A DNA stretch of 41,246 nt, from the NCBI GenBank assembly GCA_018398765.1, contig JAHBMJ010002840.1, positions 64,001-105,246 of the forward strand, written 5' to 3'. Each line of letters begins with the position of its first letter. Positions within the stretch are counted from its first letter, which is position 1. Below are positions 12,001 through 22,475 of this stretch, in pieces. The DNA is from Chromera velia (taxonomy: Eukaryota > Sar > Chromeraceae). A program made the position numbers and the translations under genes. The notes beneath the pieces are model-generated. The model had not been told where the DNA came from. It made no database searches and worked only from the letters and a program-made list of their open reading frames with translations.

Positions 12001-12896
12001 AGCCTGAGAAAGAAGCCGGGGAAGGAGGTGTTGCGGCATCCGCCTCTGCGTCTGCTTCCTCGTCGGCTGCTGGGGAAGGGGGGGTTGTTCGGAGTCGTGG
12101 GGGACGGGCGGGTCAGAAGAGAGGGGCATCGGGTCAGATGAACTCCGCGGAGGTCATTGATGTGGAGTCAGATGAAGGCCCCCCCGCTGATGGTCAAAAG
12201 CCCAAAGAGTCCTCTGCAGGAGGGGGTGCCTCTGCTTCTGCTTCTGCCCGCTCTCGCGGGGGAGGGGGGAAGAGGAGACGGGGAGGTGTGAAAGTTCGAG
12301 TGGGGTCCCCACCCCCTGCGCCTGTGAAGAGTCCTCAGATTGCTTCGGCCTCCGTGCTGAAGCAAATGATTGAGAAGCAGAAGGCAGAAGCTGACAAGGA
12401 GAAAGAGAAAAAGGAGCCGGATGGGTCAGAGACTGTGTCGGTGGTCTGGGAAGGGGAAGGAGAGGAAGACCCGGATCCGGCTGGGGACGCGGAGGACATG
12501 AGGGCCGTGGCCGAGGAGAGGGGGCTGGAGGGAATAGTGCACATCGCCTTCAGAACCCTTCGGGAAATCCATCCCGGAGAGCCCATCAGGTCTGTCGGTC
12601 GAGTCGTTCCTTCCCTTTCCTAATTCCCGTCCAGTACCTTCCTTTCCCTCTGTGCCTCTTTCTGTATGTCTGGCTGACTGACTAAACTGAGTGAGTTTTT
12701 CCTTCCTGCACCGGTTGTTGCATCAGGAGGACATCTGAGAGGGGGTCGCTGAACGTCTTTTGGATGCGTGACGGGGTCGGTCGGGGTGTAGCGCAAAAAT
12801 AGTAGACAGGAGCTCCTACACTGGAAGGCCTTCGAACGTGCGTGTGTGTGTGCTTGTGGATGCATGTGCGTGTCTGTCTGTATGTATGTCTGTCTG

Positions 12897-12931
<35 letters not shown>

Positions 12932-13113
12932 GTGTGTGTATCTACTTGCAACTATGCAGGTGGGACTACGGACGCCGTTACGCGACCGATGAGCACGCGA
13001 TCAAGTGCGCGTGCGGGGAGTCCAACTGCCCAGGGGTCATCGGCCTCCCCCCCATCGATGAGGAGGCAGTAGAGGGTCTGAAGGCCGAGCCTGAGGACCC
13101 TCCCGAAGCCTAG
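5508..13113 (+). CDS. SRA-PreSET-SET-PostSET histone lysine methyltransferase (SUVH-like)
   Basis: Ten exons: 5508-6080, 6499-6707, 7350-7700, 8000-8741 (end uncertain), 9055-9204, 9506-10273, 10841-10963, 11275-11328, 11589-12589, 12960-13113; phases close to 1374 aa and a TAG stop. An SRA/YDG domain (about residues 125-275) shows GLHSQEMCGI, a GA.AIV.NGGY element, DQQSLTAGN, PVRVLRGY and FRYDGLYVI. Pre-SET starts at PLKVINEVDNCPPP and ends with CGCDPRVCKNRKYKPG. SET includes GWELISQEFIPKGTVVCDYAGEL, given here as two joined exon ends, and GNAARFTGHSHRPNL. PostSET is WDYG followed by CACGESNC. Plant SUVH proteins bind methylated DNA and methylate H3K9; a similar nuclear role is inferred. Low-complexity blocks, with KKRK-type basic clusters in the largest, interrupt Pre-SET and SET. 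The NHSC motif reads GHSH. Introns hold large microsatellites. Confidence 0.9.
6708..7133 (+). repeat. GTCA array and polypyrimidine CTTT/CCTT tract in methyltransferase intron 2
   Basis: Intron 2 starts with a roughly 96-base imperfect GTCA array (6708-6803) that begins exactly at the proposed 5' splice site. It is followed by a long, almost pure pyrimidine tract (about 6891-7133) of CTTT, TC and CCTT units. The tract has many long open frames that are repeat artefacts. Confidence 0.9.
9002..9232 (+). repeat. GT array (9011-9040) and GTCT array (9205-9232)
   Basis: The GT array lies just upstream of the acceptor of the 9055-9204 exon. The GTCT array starts exactly at that exon's proposed donor, GTCTGT. 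Confidence 0.85.
9399..9538 (+). repeat. Duplicated acceptor plus exon start before the Pre-SET exon
   Basis: Bases 9404-9434 and 9508-9538 match at about 26 of 31 positions, offset by 104. Both copies are preceded by CAG and encode S[K/E]K[L/Y]PLKV. The downstream copy is the true exon start. Reading the upstream copy in frame reaches TGA at 9468-9470. The spacer is AT-rich and weakly palindromic. It resembles the clearer cases at 23808-23921 and 32100-32235. Confidence 0.7.
10303..10358 (+). repeat. ATC/ATT trinucleotide microsatellite
   Basis: A pure run of ATC, then ATT, then ATC triplets in intron 6 of the methyltransferase gene. Confidence 0.9.
12838..12945 (+). repeat. TG and TGTC microsatellites
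   Basis: TG-rich sequence followed by a TGTC array in the last intron of the methyltransferase gene, ending 15 bases before the last exon. Confidence 0.85.
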
Positions 13114-13639
13114 CTTGGTGGCTGTACGTCACGTTCCTCTTCTCTTCTCTTCTCTTCTCTTCTCTTCTCGTTTTGGGCAAGGGAGAGAAGAGGGGAGGAA
13201 ATCAGGCTCTCCTGAGGTGTCTGTCTGGCATGCGGGCGGGCAAAAAGGAGGGGAGAGGAAGGCTCTGAAAGGGGATCGGGGTGAATCTCCTTGATGAGTG
13301 CTTTCTCTCTGCCTTCTTTTGGATGTCTTTGTCTTGTCTCTCTTCCTGTCGGTATGTTCAAATTTTCCCGCCTCTGTCTCCTCTCCTTTTCTGGTCCAGG
13401 GAATGAATGGTGCAAAGGCAGGGGACGAGAGGAGAAGAGAAGAAGCGAGAACAGGGTCAACAGCAAACACTGAGAGAAGGGGGGAAGGAAGCAAGGGATT
13501 GAAGAAGGGAGGGGGTCGCGGGCCTGAAAGAAACCGTATCCTCCATGGAGCTACCCATTTCCTTGTAGCAATTCCTTCGCCTGCCGTTCTCCCTCCCTCC
13601 CTCCCCCCACCGCCACCCCTTTCTGCCCGTTCTTTTCTG

Positions 13640-13963
13640 AAGGAGAAGGAGCTGTGTCTCTTCTCGATCTGTATTTTGTCCTTTCCGCCTCGTCTTTTCT
13701 GAATAAGAAGGAGCGGTGTCTCGTCTCGATCTGTATTTTGTCCTTTCCGCCTGTTTTGTTTCTGAATAAGAAGGAGCTGTGTCTCTTCTTGATCTGTATT
13801 TTGTCCTTTCTGCCTCTTCTTTGCTGTATCTCTTCTCGATCTGTATTTTGTCCTTTCTGCCTCTTCTTTGCTGTATCTCTTCTCGATCTGTATTTTTTCC
13901 TTTCTGCCTCTTCTTTTCTAAATAATAAAGAGCTGTGTCTCTTCTCGAGCTGTATTTTGTCCA
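13640..13963 (+). repeat. Minisatellite with two unit lengths
   Basis: The core around gatctgtattttgtcc starts at 13666, 13728, 13791, 13838, 13885 and (variant) 13947, so spacings are 62, 63, 47, 47 and 62. The short units lack the segment around tctgaataagaaggag. There are six copies. It lies about 530 bp past the methyltransferase stop. Confidence 0.85.
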
Positions 13964-14289
13964 CCGCGGGTTGGGCGGGGGTGTGTCTCTGTGCTGTTGC
14001 ATTTGCATGCAGTGTGCACGGGGGGCCGGAACTAAGGGTTTTTCGGGCCACCGTGGAAGAAAAGATGGAGACACGGTTTAAAACAACATAAATGCACATA
14101 CGAATCACAACATAGGCTCCAAGTTGCTCTATTCCTGAGGGCCTCTCCATCTTGGATCGCATCATCCCTTCCGTTTTTGTTTCTTTTTTCTCATCGCATC
14201 TGTCGCAGCGTCCGCTTGTATTCCGCCACATTTGTTTCTCCCACTCACAGAGAGAGTCGTGCAGGAAACGTATACGTCGCGCATAAGAC

Positions 14290-15720
14290 TCATTGAATCG
14301 ACTCAGCTACCCTGCATTGGTACAGCCTCAGACTGCAATGGTACTCGATCCTGTAAATAGACTTTCTTTTTTGCATATGTAAGTATGAGTGCGCGAACAA
14401 ATATGTGGGAGTGGTCCCACTTTCAAAGTGAACTGATTCCGCTATCAAACGGGGAGTGGCATCATTTTCACGCAGACGAAATGACACATTGCATTACCTT
14501 TATCGTGTTCCTATGTCTTTGGGCAAATAGATGATTCATTTCTAGCCCGTCTCGAGTACCGTTCAAAAAAAGAAAGCATCCTGTCATGAACACCCTGAGA
14601 TGCATAACACTTCCAATTGCATTCCAGCTGCATAAGCCTGGATTCGCAAAGCGGAACAGAAATGCATATGGAAAAGCCTTTTCCAATCATCCACTTACAC
14701 ACGTATTGATGAAGACACGTCGGTTTTTGCTTGAGTCGTTTTTGTGAATGCATTCTCTGTATCGATACGTTATCACGATCACTTCTGACAGAGAAGGGTC
14801 AGTGAGATTACTCTTTGTAAGTTTGTATTCTGTATGCGCCAGTGTGCATGCAGTCAAACAGCTGCTTGACCGGATGCATGGAAACAACAGGCCATTACAG
14901 TTGATAAAAAAGCTTTGTATTGCATTTACTTCTTTTGAAAAACGAACTTCAGATCAAATGACTCCTGACAAACTCGGCCATTGTGACGATGCGAGCAAAA
15001 ATACTTCTTTGGGAAACCCTATTGAATACCGGAGGTACTGTCGGGTCACTAAAAAGTCAAACAAAATTGAATTAGTGACTGAAATCGACCTTCAATAAAC
15101 TCGATCCACTGAATGCTTGCGAGATGCTTGCGAGTCTGAACATAGGAATGGTTCGGTCTGGAAATGGTCATATATACACATCATTCACATTTGCATGAAA
15201 GTAATTGGGAGAATTTTAAACAAATACACAAGGTCCGTCACATGGAGCTCGGCTCCACCAGCTTAGTTATTCATTCTGCCATTCATATGTACTATAGATC
15301 AAAATTAATCTTGGAGAGCAAATTAACTTACGATTCACTATATAGTATACAAAAAAAAATGTTTATTTTGTTTTACTTCCTTGAATGAGAATTATTATGG
15401 GATATAAAAATTTTTTTTAGAATTTTTTATGAATGCTATACTATGTTATGGAATCACACAGTTATGGATGATTGATCAACACCATGATAAACTACAATTC
15501 AATTATGAAGGACGGCTAAATCGTTACATGTGGCTTGATTGTAGATAACTACACTGTCTGTACATGCAAAAACGGTTATACTTAGACGGATTAACTGTTT
15601 GACTTCCGTTAAGACTCATGCCAACTTTTTAAGCTAGATGCCAAGCTAGATTCTAAGACCTACACAATTTATACTTGAAAGGTAGGCTTCTTACATGACA
15701 AGAAAAAAAAGAGAGACAAA
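14290..15720. other. AT-rich island of unlike composition
   Basis: Base composition changes to clearly AT-rich, with few microsatellites and many poly-A or poly-T runs, strongest at about 15200-15680. Flanking DNA is near balanced and pyrimidine-rich. A short direct repeat aagctaga occurs twice near 15630-15652, and a 12-base near-repeat ctgca[t/a]tggtac-like motif lies near 14312 and 14333. I see no terminal repeats, coding exon or RNA gene. It may be an old insertion or simply a relaxed spacer. Confidence 0.45.
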
Positions 15721-17961
15721 AAGGGAGAGAACAGCCAAGTGAAGCGACACCGCCACAATGGATGGCCCGATCAGACTCGGATCAGTAGATCAGTCGATCG
15801 ACCAATCGACCGAAGTCAACGAAGGTGATTGTGAAAATCCCTCGAAAAACCGAGCGACAGCTCGATCGATCCGTGTGAAGAGTGAATGAATGAATGAAAA
15901 AGGACGGAGGGTGGGTTGGAGGAAAGCGGAGAACATCGCTGAGCAATGGATGCCGTCTTTCTGTCCCAACACCATCTTCCTTCTACCTCAGCTCGATCCT
16001 CCTGCCGGGAGTGGTCAAAATTGGTTTCAGGAAAAACCCTGCAGAAATCCGCTCTTAGGACGGGAGTTGATTTTGACTGATCAACTCAAACCCGCCTCTT
16101 TCTGGTCTCTCCTTCGTTGCAAGGATTCATTCTTCGGAGTGTCCTTCCTCATGATCTGTACATCTGATCTGATTGATCGGAGCAGCGTCGGAATAGAAGA
16201 GAAAAAGAGAACAGATGAAAAAAGGCTGAAGGCAGGAAGACACCCCTCAGCGAGCAGGCCTAGAAGCAGGCGATACTTGATGAGGACGAAGAATGAACAA
16301 AGGAAGAAAGGAAGAGCAGACTGTCTCAAAACGGGTGGAGGGATATTATCAAAAATAACCGGACTTCTATTTTTTTCAGCTGACAGACCCACGGATCATG
16401 CACATGCCTGTAGGAGTGGCTAAAGACAGGGAGGGAGTCACGTAGAACAATTTGAAAAGAAAAAAGAAAAAGGCACGCGAAACACACGCAGATTAGATGC
16501 ACAGATGAAAGTGCATGTTTGACCCGTCCATTCATGCAATTCATCAACCAAACATTTTCCTCTTCCATCCGTCCATTCCCTCTCGTTCAGGTTGCAGGAA
16601 GGACCCGTTACTCTTTTCTCTCCCTCGACCTCCGATACCTGCTTCCTCTCTTGACGCGGGGGGGCGTTTCTTCCCTCCCGCTTCTCTTTTTTGGATCTTT
16701 TTCAGGCCAACATATTTTCCTTTCCTGCTTTGAGGGCGGCCCCTTCCTTGATTGCATTCGCCAACACATTCGATGTTCATGTACAAATGAAAGGAAGGAG
16801 GTTTCCGGTCCTCCACTCTTTGTGAATCAGCACTCCCACGCACAACCAGATCATAGAAAGAAACCACCTTCTCAGTTTCCTCCCTCTACCCCTTCTTGTC
16901 GGAATCGCTCTCTTCCCTTTCACATCCTTTGCCTTGTCTTGCCTTGCCTTTTTTGCCTCTTCAAGGTTGTGGCTTTTTGGCATTTTCCCCCGAAGGAAAA
17001 TTCTCTTTCCTCCTCGACTGCACTGTACAATATGTCTGTCAGTTGGGTCCAACGAAAGAGGGATCGAGAAAGGGAGAGGGACGGGTTCGGTGTGACGAAG
17101 CTTTGCGTCGACACATTCTTCTCATTTCGATTCCCTTCCTCACTCCTTTCTCCGACAGCGCGAATCTCTTGGCATTATCCCTTCCTCCTCTCTTTCGTAA
17201 AGGAAGGCAACACGACTGTGAGCTTACAGACCCAAAGTCAATCAACAAATACAAAATTGGACATCCGTCTTCTTTCAGTCAACCCACAACTGAAGCATGG
17301 CAAACGATGTGTGAATGCATGGATGCAAAGCTGTTTTCTCAAAATGCCGCAACGAAGGGAAGAACGAAAAAGATTCTTTTGATCCCATTTTCCAAACTGC
17401 AGACAAAGGATAAATTTCAAAACCCAAAAAGAACATAATCCACCGACAACCAGACCGAAAGAAAAGAGAAGAGATGCCACATTAATCTGCTGCTCCTCCT
17501 GCGCTAGACGCCTCGGTAATCGATCTATCAAAACTGGAAGGACGATCATGCTGAAGGAGACGGAAAAAGAGTGCAAAGGAATCAACGAATGACTGCAATT
17601 TTCAAAATTAACAGAAAAAACTTTCTCTCTTTCTCTCCAGCAGGGTTTTCAGTTCCTGTGGACACCCGCACCCTCTCCGCTTTCTTTGTGCTCTTCTGAG
17701 CTTTTCCCTTTCCTGTTCTTTCTATTTCCTCTATTCCACCTCCGTTTCCTTCCCCCCCCTCCCCTCCCCATCTTTCTCGACTGAACAAAACAGAACTTCC
17801 CTAACCAGTCACTTGCGTTGCAGAAAGAAAAAAAGACGGATCCTTTGGCAGGATGCATGCAAAAGCAAGAACAGAGGAGATAGAAGATTTCCTCTCTCCA
17901 TGCTCTTCTCGTCTATCCGTCCTGCCTAACATCACCTCAGCACCCACACATGCCCCCCCCC

Positions 17962-20900
17962 TCAAGCCCGCAGCAGCGGAGGGAGGACGGGCACTCCCGC
18001 GGCCTCCCAAGCCTTCTTGGGGTCCACGCCCTCCGGGATCTTCTCAAATTCGACGAGGAATTCTCCCTTGGGTCCGACCACCATCTGGGACTCGTCGATT
18101 CCTGGCCGGGGGCACCTGTGTGCATGCATGTAGACAGTGAGTCCCTGTGGCGCGCCTTACTTATTTTGTTGTCATCCTTTGCGGTCGTGCGTCGGGAGGT
18201 GAGAGGAATGAATACGGGTCTTCAATCACTTTGTGACGGTAAAGAGAAAAGCGAAAGTGTCCAGTCTGAGGTCGCATGCTCCTCGTCAGACAACAAAAAG
18301 AGAAAACGACCAAGCGAGCCCTGGCGGTATTAATTGTGCCATCGTAGACTGCTGATTCGGTCATTGACTGTCTCTCGGACAGATTCACCTTTATCTGAGC
18401 ACATACTGCTTCGTCACATATTTCCTAGCATGTGCCTATGTGTGTGTACATGTGTGTATCGATGTGTAGTTGCGTGTAAGAAGAAAGGAGGTGACTGACT
18501 GACCTTGATTTGATCACATAGTTCTTGGTCATTGTGGCGAGGATCGTGCGGATCTGGAGGAACGCGAATCGCCTGCCCATGCACGTATGCCGGCCGTTAC
18601 CGAAGGAGATGAATTCGTTCGCCTTCCTCCGAGTGTCCCAGTCGACCTGCCATGCCATCATGCCCCCGTCAGAATGTAATACATGCACATTCATGGAAAG
18701 GGTTTTTTTCAACTTCATATGCGTCACTGAAAGTTTTTCGACACGCGTTATCTTGATCATGCAAAGTACGTACATGCAGAAAATCCATACAGACGTACAC
18801 ATTACTAAAAGAACCACGGGGCTCGGTCATCTTCGTGGTGTCGGTCGGAGAAATTTAAAGCAGGCAAAAGAAAAACAAAAAGAATGTGAAGAAAAACCAG
18901 AAGTTACAAACAAGATACCATTTGCAGGGTGCGCGTTTGAATGCTCGGAGGGACGGAAAGAGGTGAAAGGAGGCGAGAAAAGCAAAACTTCTTGTACCCA
19001 CCTCAATCCACCGTTGCGGTCTGTACTCCTCCGGCCTCTCCCACACATCGGGGTTGTGCCCTGCCTCTGGGGGGGACGCCGCGAGAACGGACCCGGCAGG
19101 AAAGGTGTGGCCCTTCCACTTGCGTGACACCTTCGCGTACCTGCTCGGTGCATTCACGCAGAGGACAAACGGGCAGGTAGATAAGGCGGGAAGGGGTCAT
19201 TGCAAAAGAACGTAGATTTTGGCGAAGTTCCTCTCTATCGGTCTTTCGACATCCTGAGCAGATAAGCAAACAGAAAAAAATCAACAAATGAAAAAATCTC
19301 ACCAGCATGCAACAAAGTAATCCACCCCCCAACCGATCCGAATTGACTGACCGCATGACGAAGACCAACGGAGGTGTCAGTCTGAGGGCCTCCAGGATGC
19401 ACGAGAGGCCCCACTCCATCTGCTTGGTGATCATCTCGTAAGTCAGACCCAGAGTGGAGGCCCCAGTCTGCCCCTTCGCCTCCTTGTCCTCCTCTGCCTT
19501 CTTCTCCTTCTCCCCTACCAAGGACATCCACTCTCCAATCAGACGGCCAAGTGGCTCCTGTCCATTCCCTCTTCCCTCCGTCAAGAGGTAGATGATCTGC
19601 AGTCACACGCAGAGTCGATTATTCATTTCTTTCCCCACGCACCCACATGCACAGACAGCGATGTTTCGTCCCTCATCCCAACCAAAGCGTAGAAACGCTC
19701 GAACAACAAACAAATGAAGACAGAGACATGGGGGAGAATGAATTCAAACGAATCCACCAAAATTAGAACTGCGGTGTAAGATCTCTCTCTGTCAGCCACG
19801 GTTGAGGCACTACAAGTCTTGCGGGCAGGCAGGCAGTGGCCACACCATGCAAGCAAGGCAGCCCTTTTTTTGACACAGTACCGCATGCTTTTCGTACAGT
19901 GTCAAAGAGAAATCAGCACGACGAGGATTCACTCACCGTCCAGGCAGATGTGATGGAGGACGTGTGCTGTCCAGCAAAGAGAAGAGTGATGAGGAGTCCG
20001 GTCATTTCGTCGTCTGTTGGGGCCCTTCCATCTTTGTATCTGCACACACACAACAGAGGCGCGAAAAGGGGAAGAGGAAGAATGAGCGTCAGCCGAAAAA
20101 AAAAACGTAAGATCCCTTCTTGCCGTCTTTTGCGCTTTACAAAAGCAGCGAAGGCCATGAGAACACTCGAAGTGTGTGTCCTCACATCCCCTCTAGAAAT
20201 CGTTGGCGCCGAATGCCGTTAATTCCTTTCTGACAAACCATCCCGGAAAGAAAGCAAGAAGAACATGGATGTCAGTGGCCCCCCTTCAACAACAACAAAA
20301 CAATCATCAACCTTCTTGATTGGAGGCCGGAAGGGCTCATGAGAGTCGATCGGCCAATCTGACGCAGAAAATGACGCACGAAAGCAAGAAGCAAAAAAAA
20401 CCACACAAACCAACCAACCAACCGAGAGGCTAAAAGCACGTCGAGGACATCCACCGATTCCCTCGAGGGCCCTTGCTGACTGTGCAGTTTTCTCCTCTCT
20501 CTGATTTTCTCTCCGAAGATTTCGGCCAGACGCTGCCGAGCTTTGGATCTCTGGATGTGCTTGGGGATCGGCAGGTTAGGTGCCACTGCAGAGATGTACG
20601 TGATGCCCTGCTCAAGTTCATGATACAGATGTGCAAGTTCCTTGGCTTCCTTCACGGAGAAGGTGGAAGACACAGAGCCCAAAAGGCACTTGGAGGCAGT
20701 GAGCATGACCAACTCGGCCATGGTGACGTTGATGTCCACAGTGCCCTTTTCTTTCCACTCGTGCTGGAAGTAGGTCTCGCAGGCCTGCACAACGATCGGG
20801 GCGTATCCCTTCATGAATCGCTCAGCCAGACCCCCCGTGAGAAAGTGAAACTGCTGCAGCCTCACGTCCAACTCGGCGTCGTAGACAATCCCTTTGCCAA

Positions 20901-22393
20901 AGAGGGGGGTCACCAGCTGCATCATGCAGATCATACAGTGGGAATATGTGAAAAATGTCTGTTTTTGTTGGTAGCTTTGTGGTGGAACGACGTTCAACTC
21001 GAAGTTCAGGCCAATTCCACCCGCACGGCCTCTACTCAGAGCTCGTGCGCCGGTCTGAAGCTCTATCTGATCTGTGGAGGACCGCACTCATGGACGGGGC
21101 GCAAAAAGAGGAGACAAGAGACCGATGCAACTCATTTATCACTCACTGACTCACCGCGTAGACTTCCTTCTGGGACAGTTCCTCGTCTGTTGCTGCGAAG
21201 ACGACGTCCAACGCCTGGGGTCCGGACATGAAGAAGATCTTCTTGCCACACATGTTCAGGGCAAAGGTCTCACGGACCTGTAGAAAAGCAGACAGGCGGG
21301 GTGAGGAGGGATAGGAAGAAGCACGTGCACGTTCTGCTGTCTATGAAGTGATGAGGGATGCCTCATGCATCTTCATGCGTCGCTCTGCTCCCTCCACATT
21401 TGATTTTTCGTGAATGCGGCCGTATCGATTCGAAGTGAAAAGAAGGAAAAGACAGGAAAAGCGAAGAAAGGGCAAAAGAACACGAGGGAACATGTCGTCT
21501 CTCATACTTTCGAGAGCAGACAAGAGAAAAAAAAGCGAGAAAAAAGGGGCACAGGCAGAACACGCAGGAAGAGACCGGAGACACGATGTACAGACTAAGC
21601 GCATACCGCCTCACCTCTCTGGCGACTCTCCGCACAAGCGTGACAGGACCAGCAGCGAATTGGAGAGCCGCCCCAAGAACGGGAAGGGGAGATACCACAG
21701 GCACTGTGCTGGCTCTGCATTGAGAGACACATCGAGAAAGAGACGAAGTCTTTGGATGTCGACACAATCACACGCCTCAAAAGAGACACCCAAAAGAGTA
21801 TACGCAGACAACCTAAGGGACGGAGACTTTTCGGCCCTTCAACAGAACATGGATGTGATCAAAACCCCGCCGTGCGAAAATGCCAAAGACAGAGCACGGC
21901 AGGAGGGCACAGATGTATCCTCCTGTTCTCTCTTTGAAGGACGATTTCTTTCGATCTGCTGAGTACTTTCTTTAGCAGCAAAAAAAACCAAAAACGTACG
22001 CACCCTGCGAAAATACCGAAGACGGAGGACAGAAGCAGAGCCCAGATTCCTGTCGCCACCGCCTGCCACACTGAGAGAGAGTCGAAGGGCGGGAACAGCG
22101 CGGCGTCTGCGGCCCCTGCTGGCAGTGTCAGTCTGACACACAGAGCATAGGGGGCGGATAGGAACCCGAGGAAGCAGAGCATCTGAAGACAACCAGCGCC
22201 GAAGGGGCCCCAGGACTCCAGAAGGGAGACTGCAGACAGACGATATGTTTCTTCCTTTCCTTTCTCAGACCGACATGGAGAAACCGGGAACCAAATTGTT
22301 GTATCTATTGTGTTTGTCTTCTCATTCTTTGTTTTGGAAAGGACCGACGAGGAAGGTGACGGACTCCAGAGCGGGGACCAATGTCGGTAATGG
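17962..22393 (-). CDS. CYP51: Sterol 14-alpha-demethylase CYP51 (possibly the C-terminal half of a fusion)
   Basis: Ten exons (high to low): 22393-22345, 22229-22004, 21714-21615, 21277-21155, 20916-20423, 20039-19937, 19596-19352, 19140-19002, 18646-18504, 18115-17962, ending in TGA. CYP51 removes the 14-alpha methyl of sterol precursors at the ER. Recognisable parts in order: LPVLGAAL N-terminal motif; ELSQKEVYA then [10 protein letters not shown] (substrate site 1); [19 protein letters not shown]-helix FAGQHTSS, the CYP51 hallmark; K-helix EALR (ExxR); PEEYRPQRW; heme loop [10 protein letters not shown]; and LQIRTI as in CYP51. Two or three hydrophobic segments precede the P450 domain. A Lys/Glu-rich insertion lies between helices I and K. 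If translated alone, the first Met would be at 22182 (about 559 aa). Its 5' exons join in phase to the dehydrogenase upstream. The family call is very secure; the N-terminus is not. Confidence 0.92.
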
Positions 22394-22475
22394 CTAAAAA
22401 GAAGCGGAAAGAGAGAAACGGACAATGGGACGGACCCTCACCTCTTGCGTGACTCACATGCCCCCAAACACAAAC

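Larger units (their letters stand above)
13114..17961. other. Convergent intergenic region without a supported gene
   Basis: This 4.8-kb stretch lies between the stop codons of two convergent genes and should hold both 3' UTRs. It starts with a TCTTC pentanucleotide run (about 13136-13169), then a minisatellite, then an AT-rich island (about 14290-15720), then pyrimidine-rich sequence. Open frames at 15890-16423 (177 codons) and 16519-17382 (287 codons, plus strand) show no family motif, no domain-like pattern and no matching exon partners. I do not call them genes, but a lineage-specific gene cannot be excluded. Confidence 0.55.

Noticed and set aside
13640-13963. CRISPR-like spacing of repeats
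   Set aside because: The units are adjacent minisatellite copies without unique spacers, and the genome is eukaryotic.
13457-14231. Minus-strand frames encoding repeats such as ERTKYRSRRDTAPS
   Set aside because: The repeat comes from the minisatellite, whose unit lengths (62, 63, 47) do not keep frame. All strands are open here, so this is not evidence of a gene.
15890-16423. A 177-codon plus-strand open frame
   Set aside because: No recognisable motif, and shorter overlapping frames exist on the other strand. It could be lineage-specific, but I cannot support it.
16519-17382. A 287-codon plus-strand open frame
   Set aside because: It is pyrimidine- and Ser/Phe/Leu-rich without domain motifs, lies between convergent 3' ends, and the opposite strand is open as well. 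There is no splice partner.
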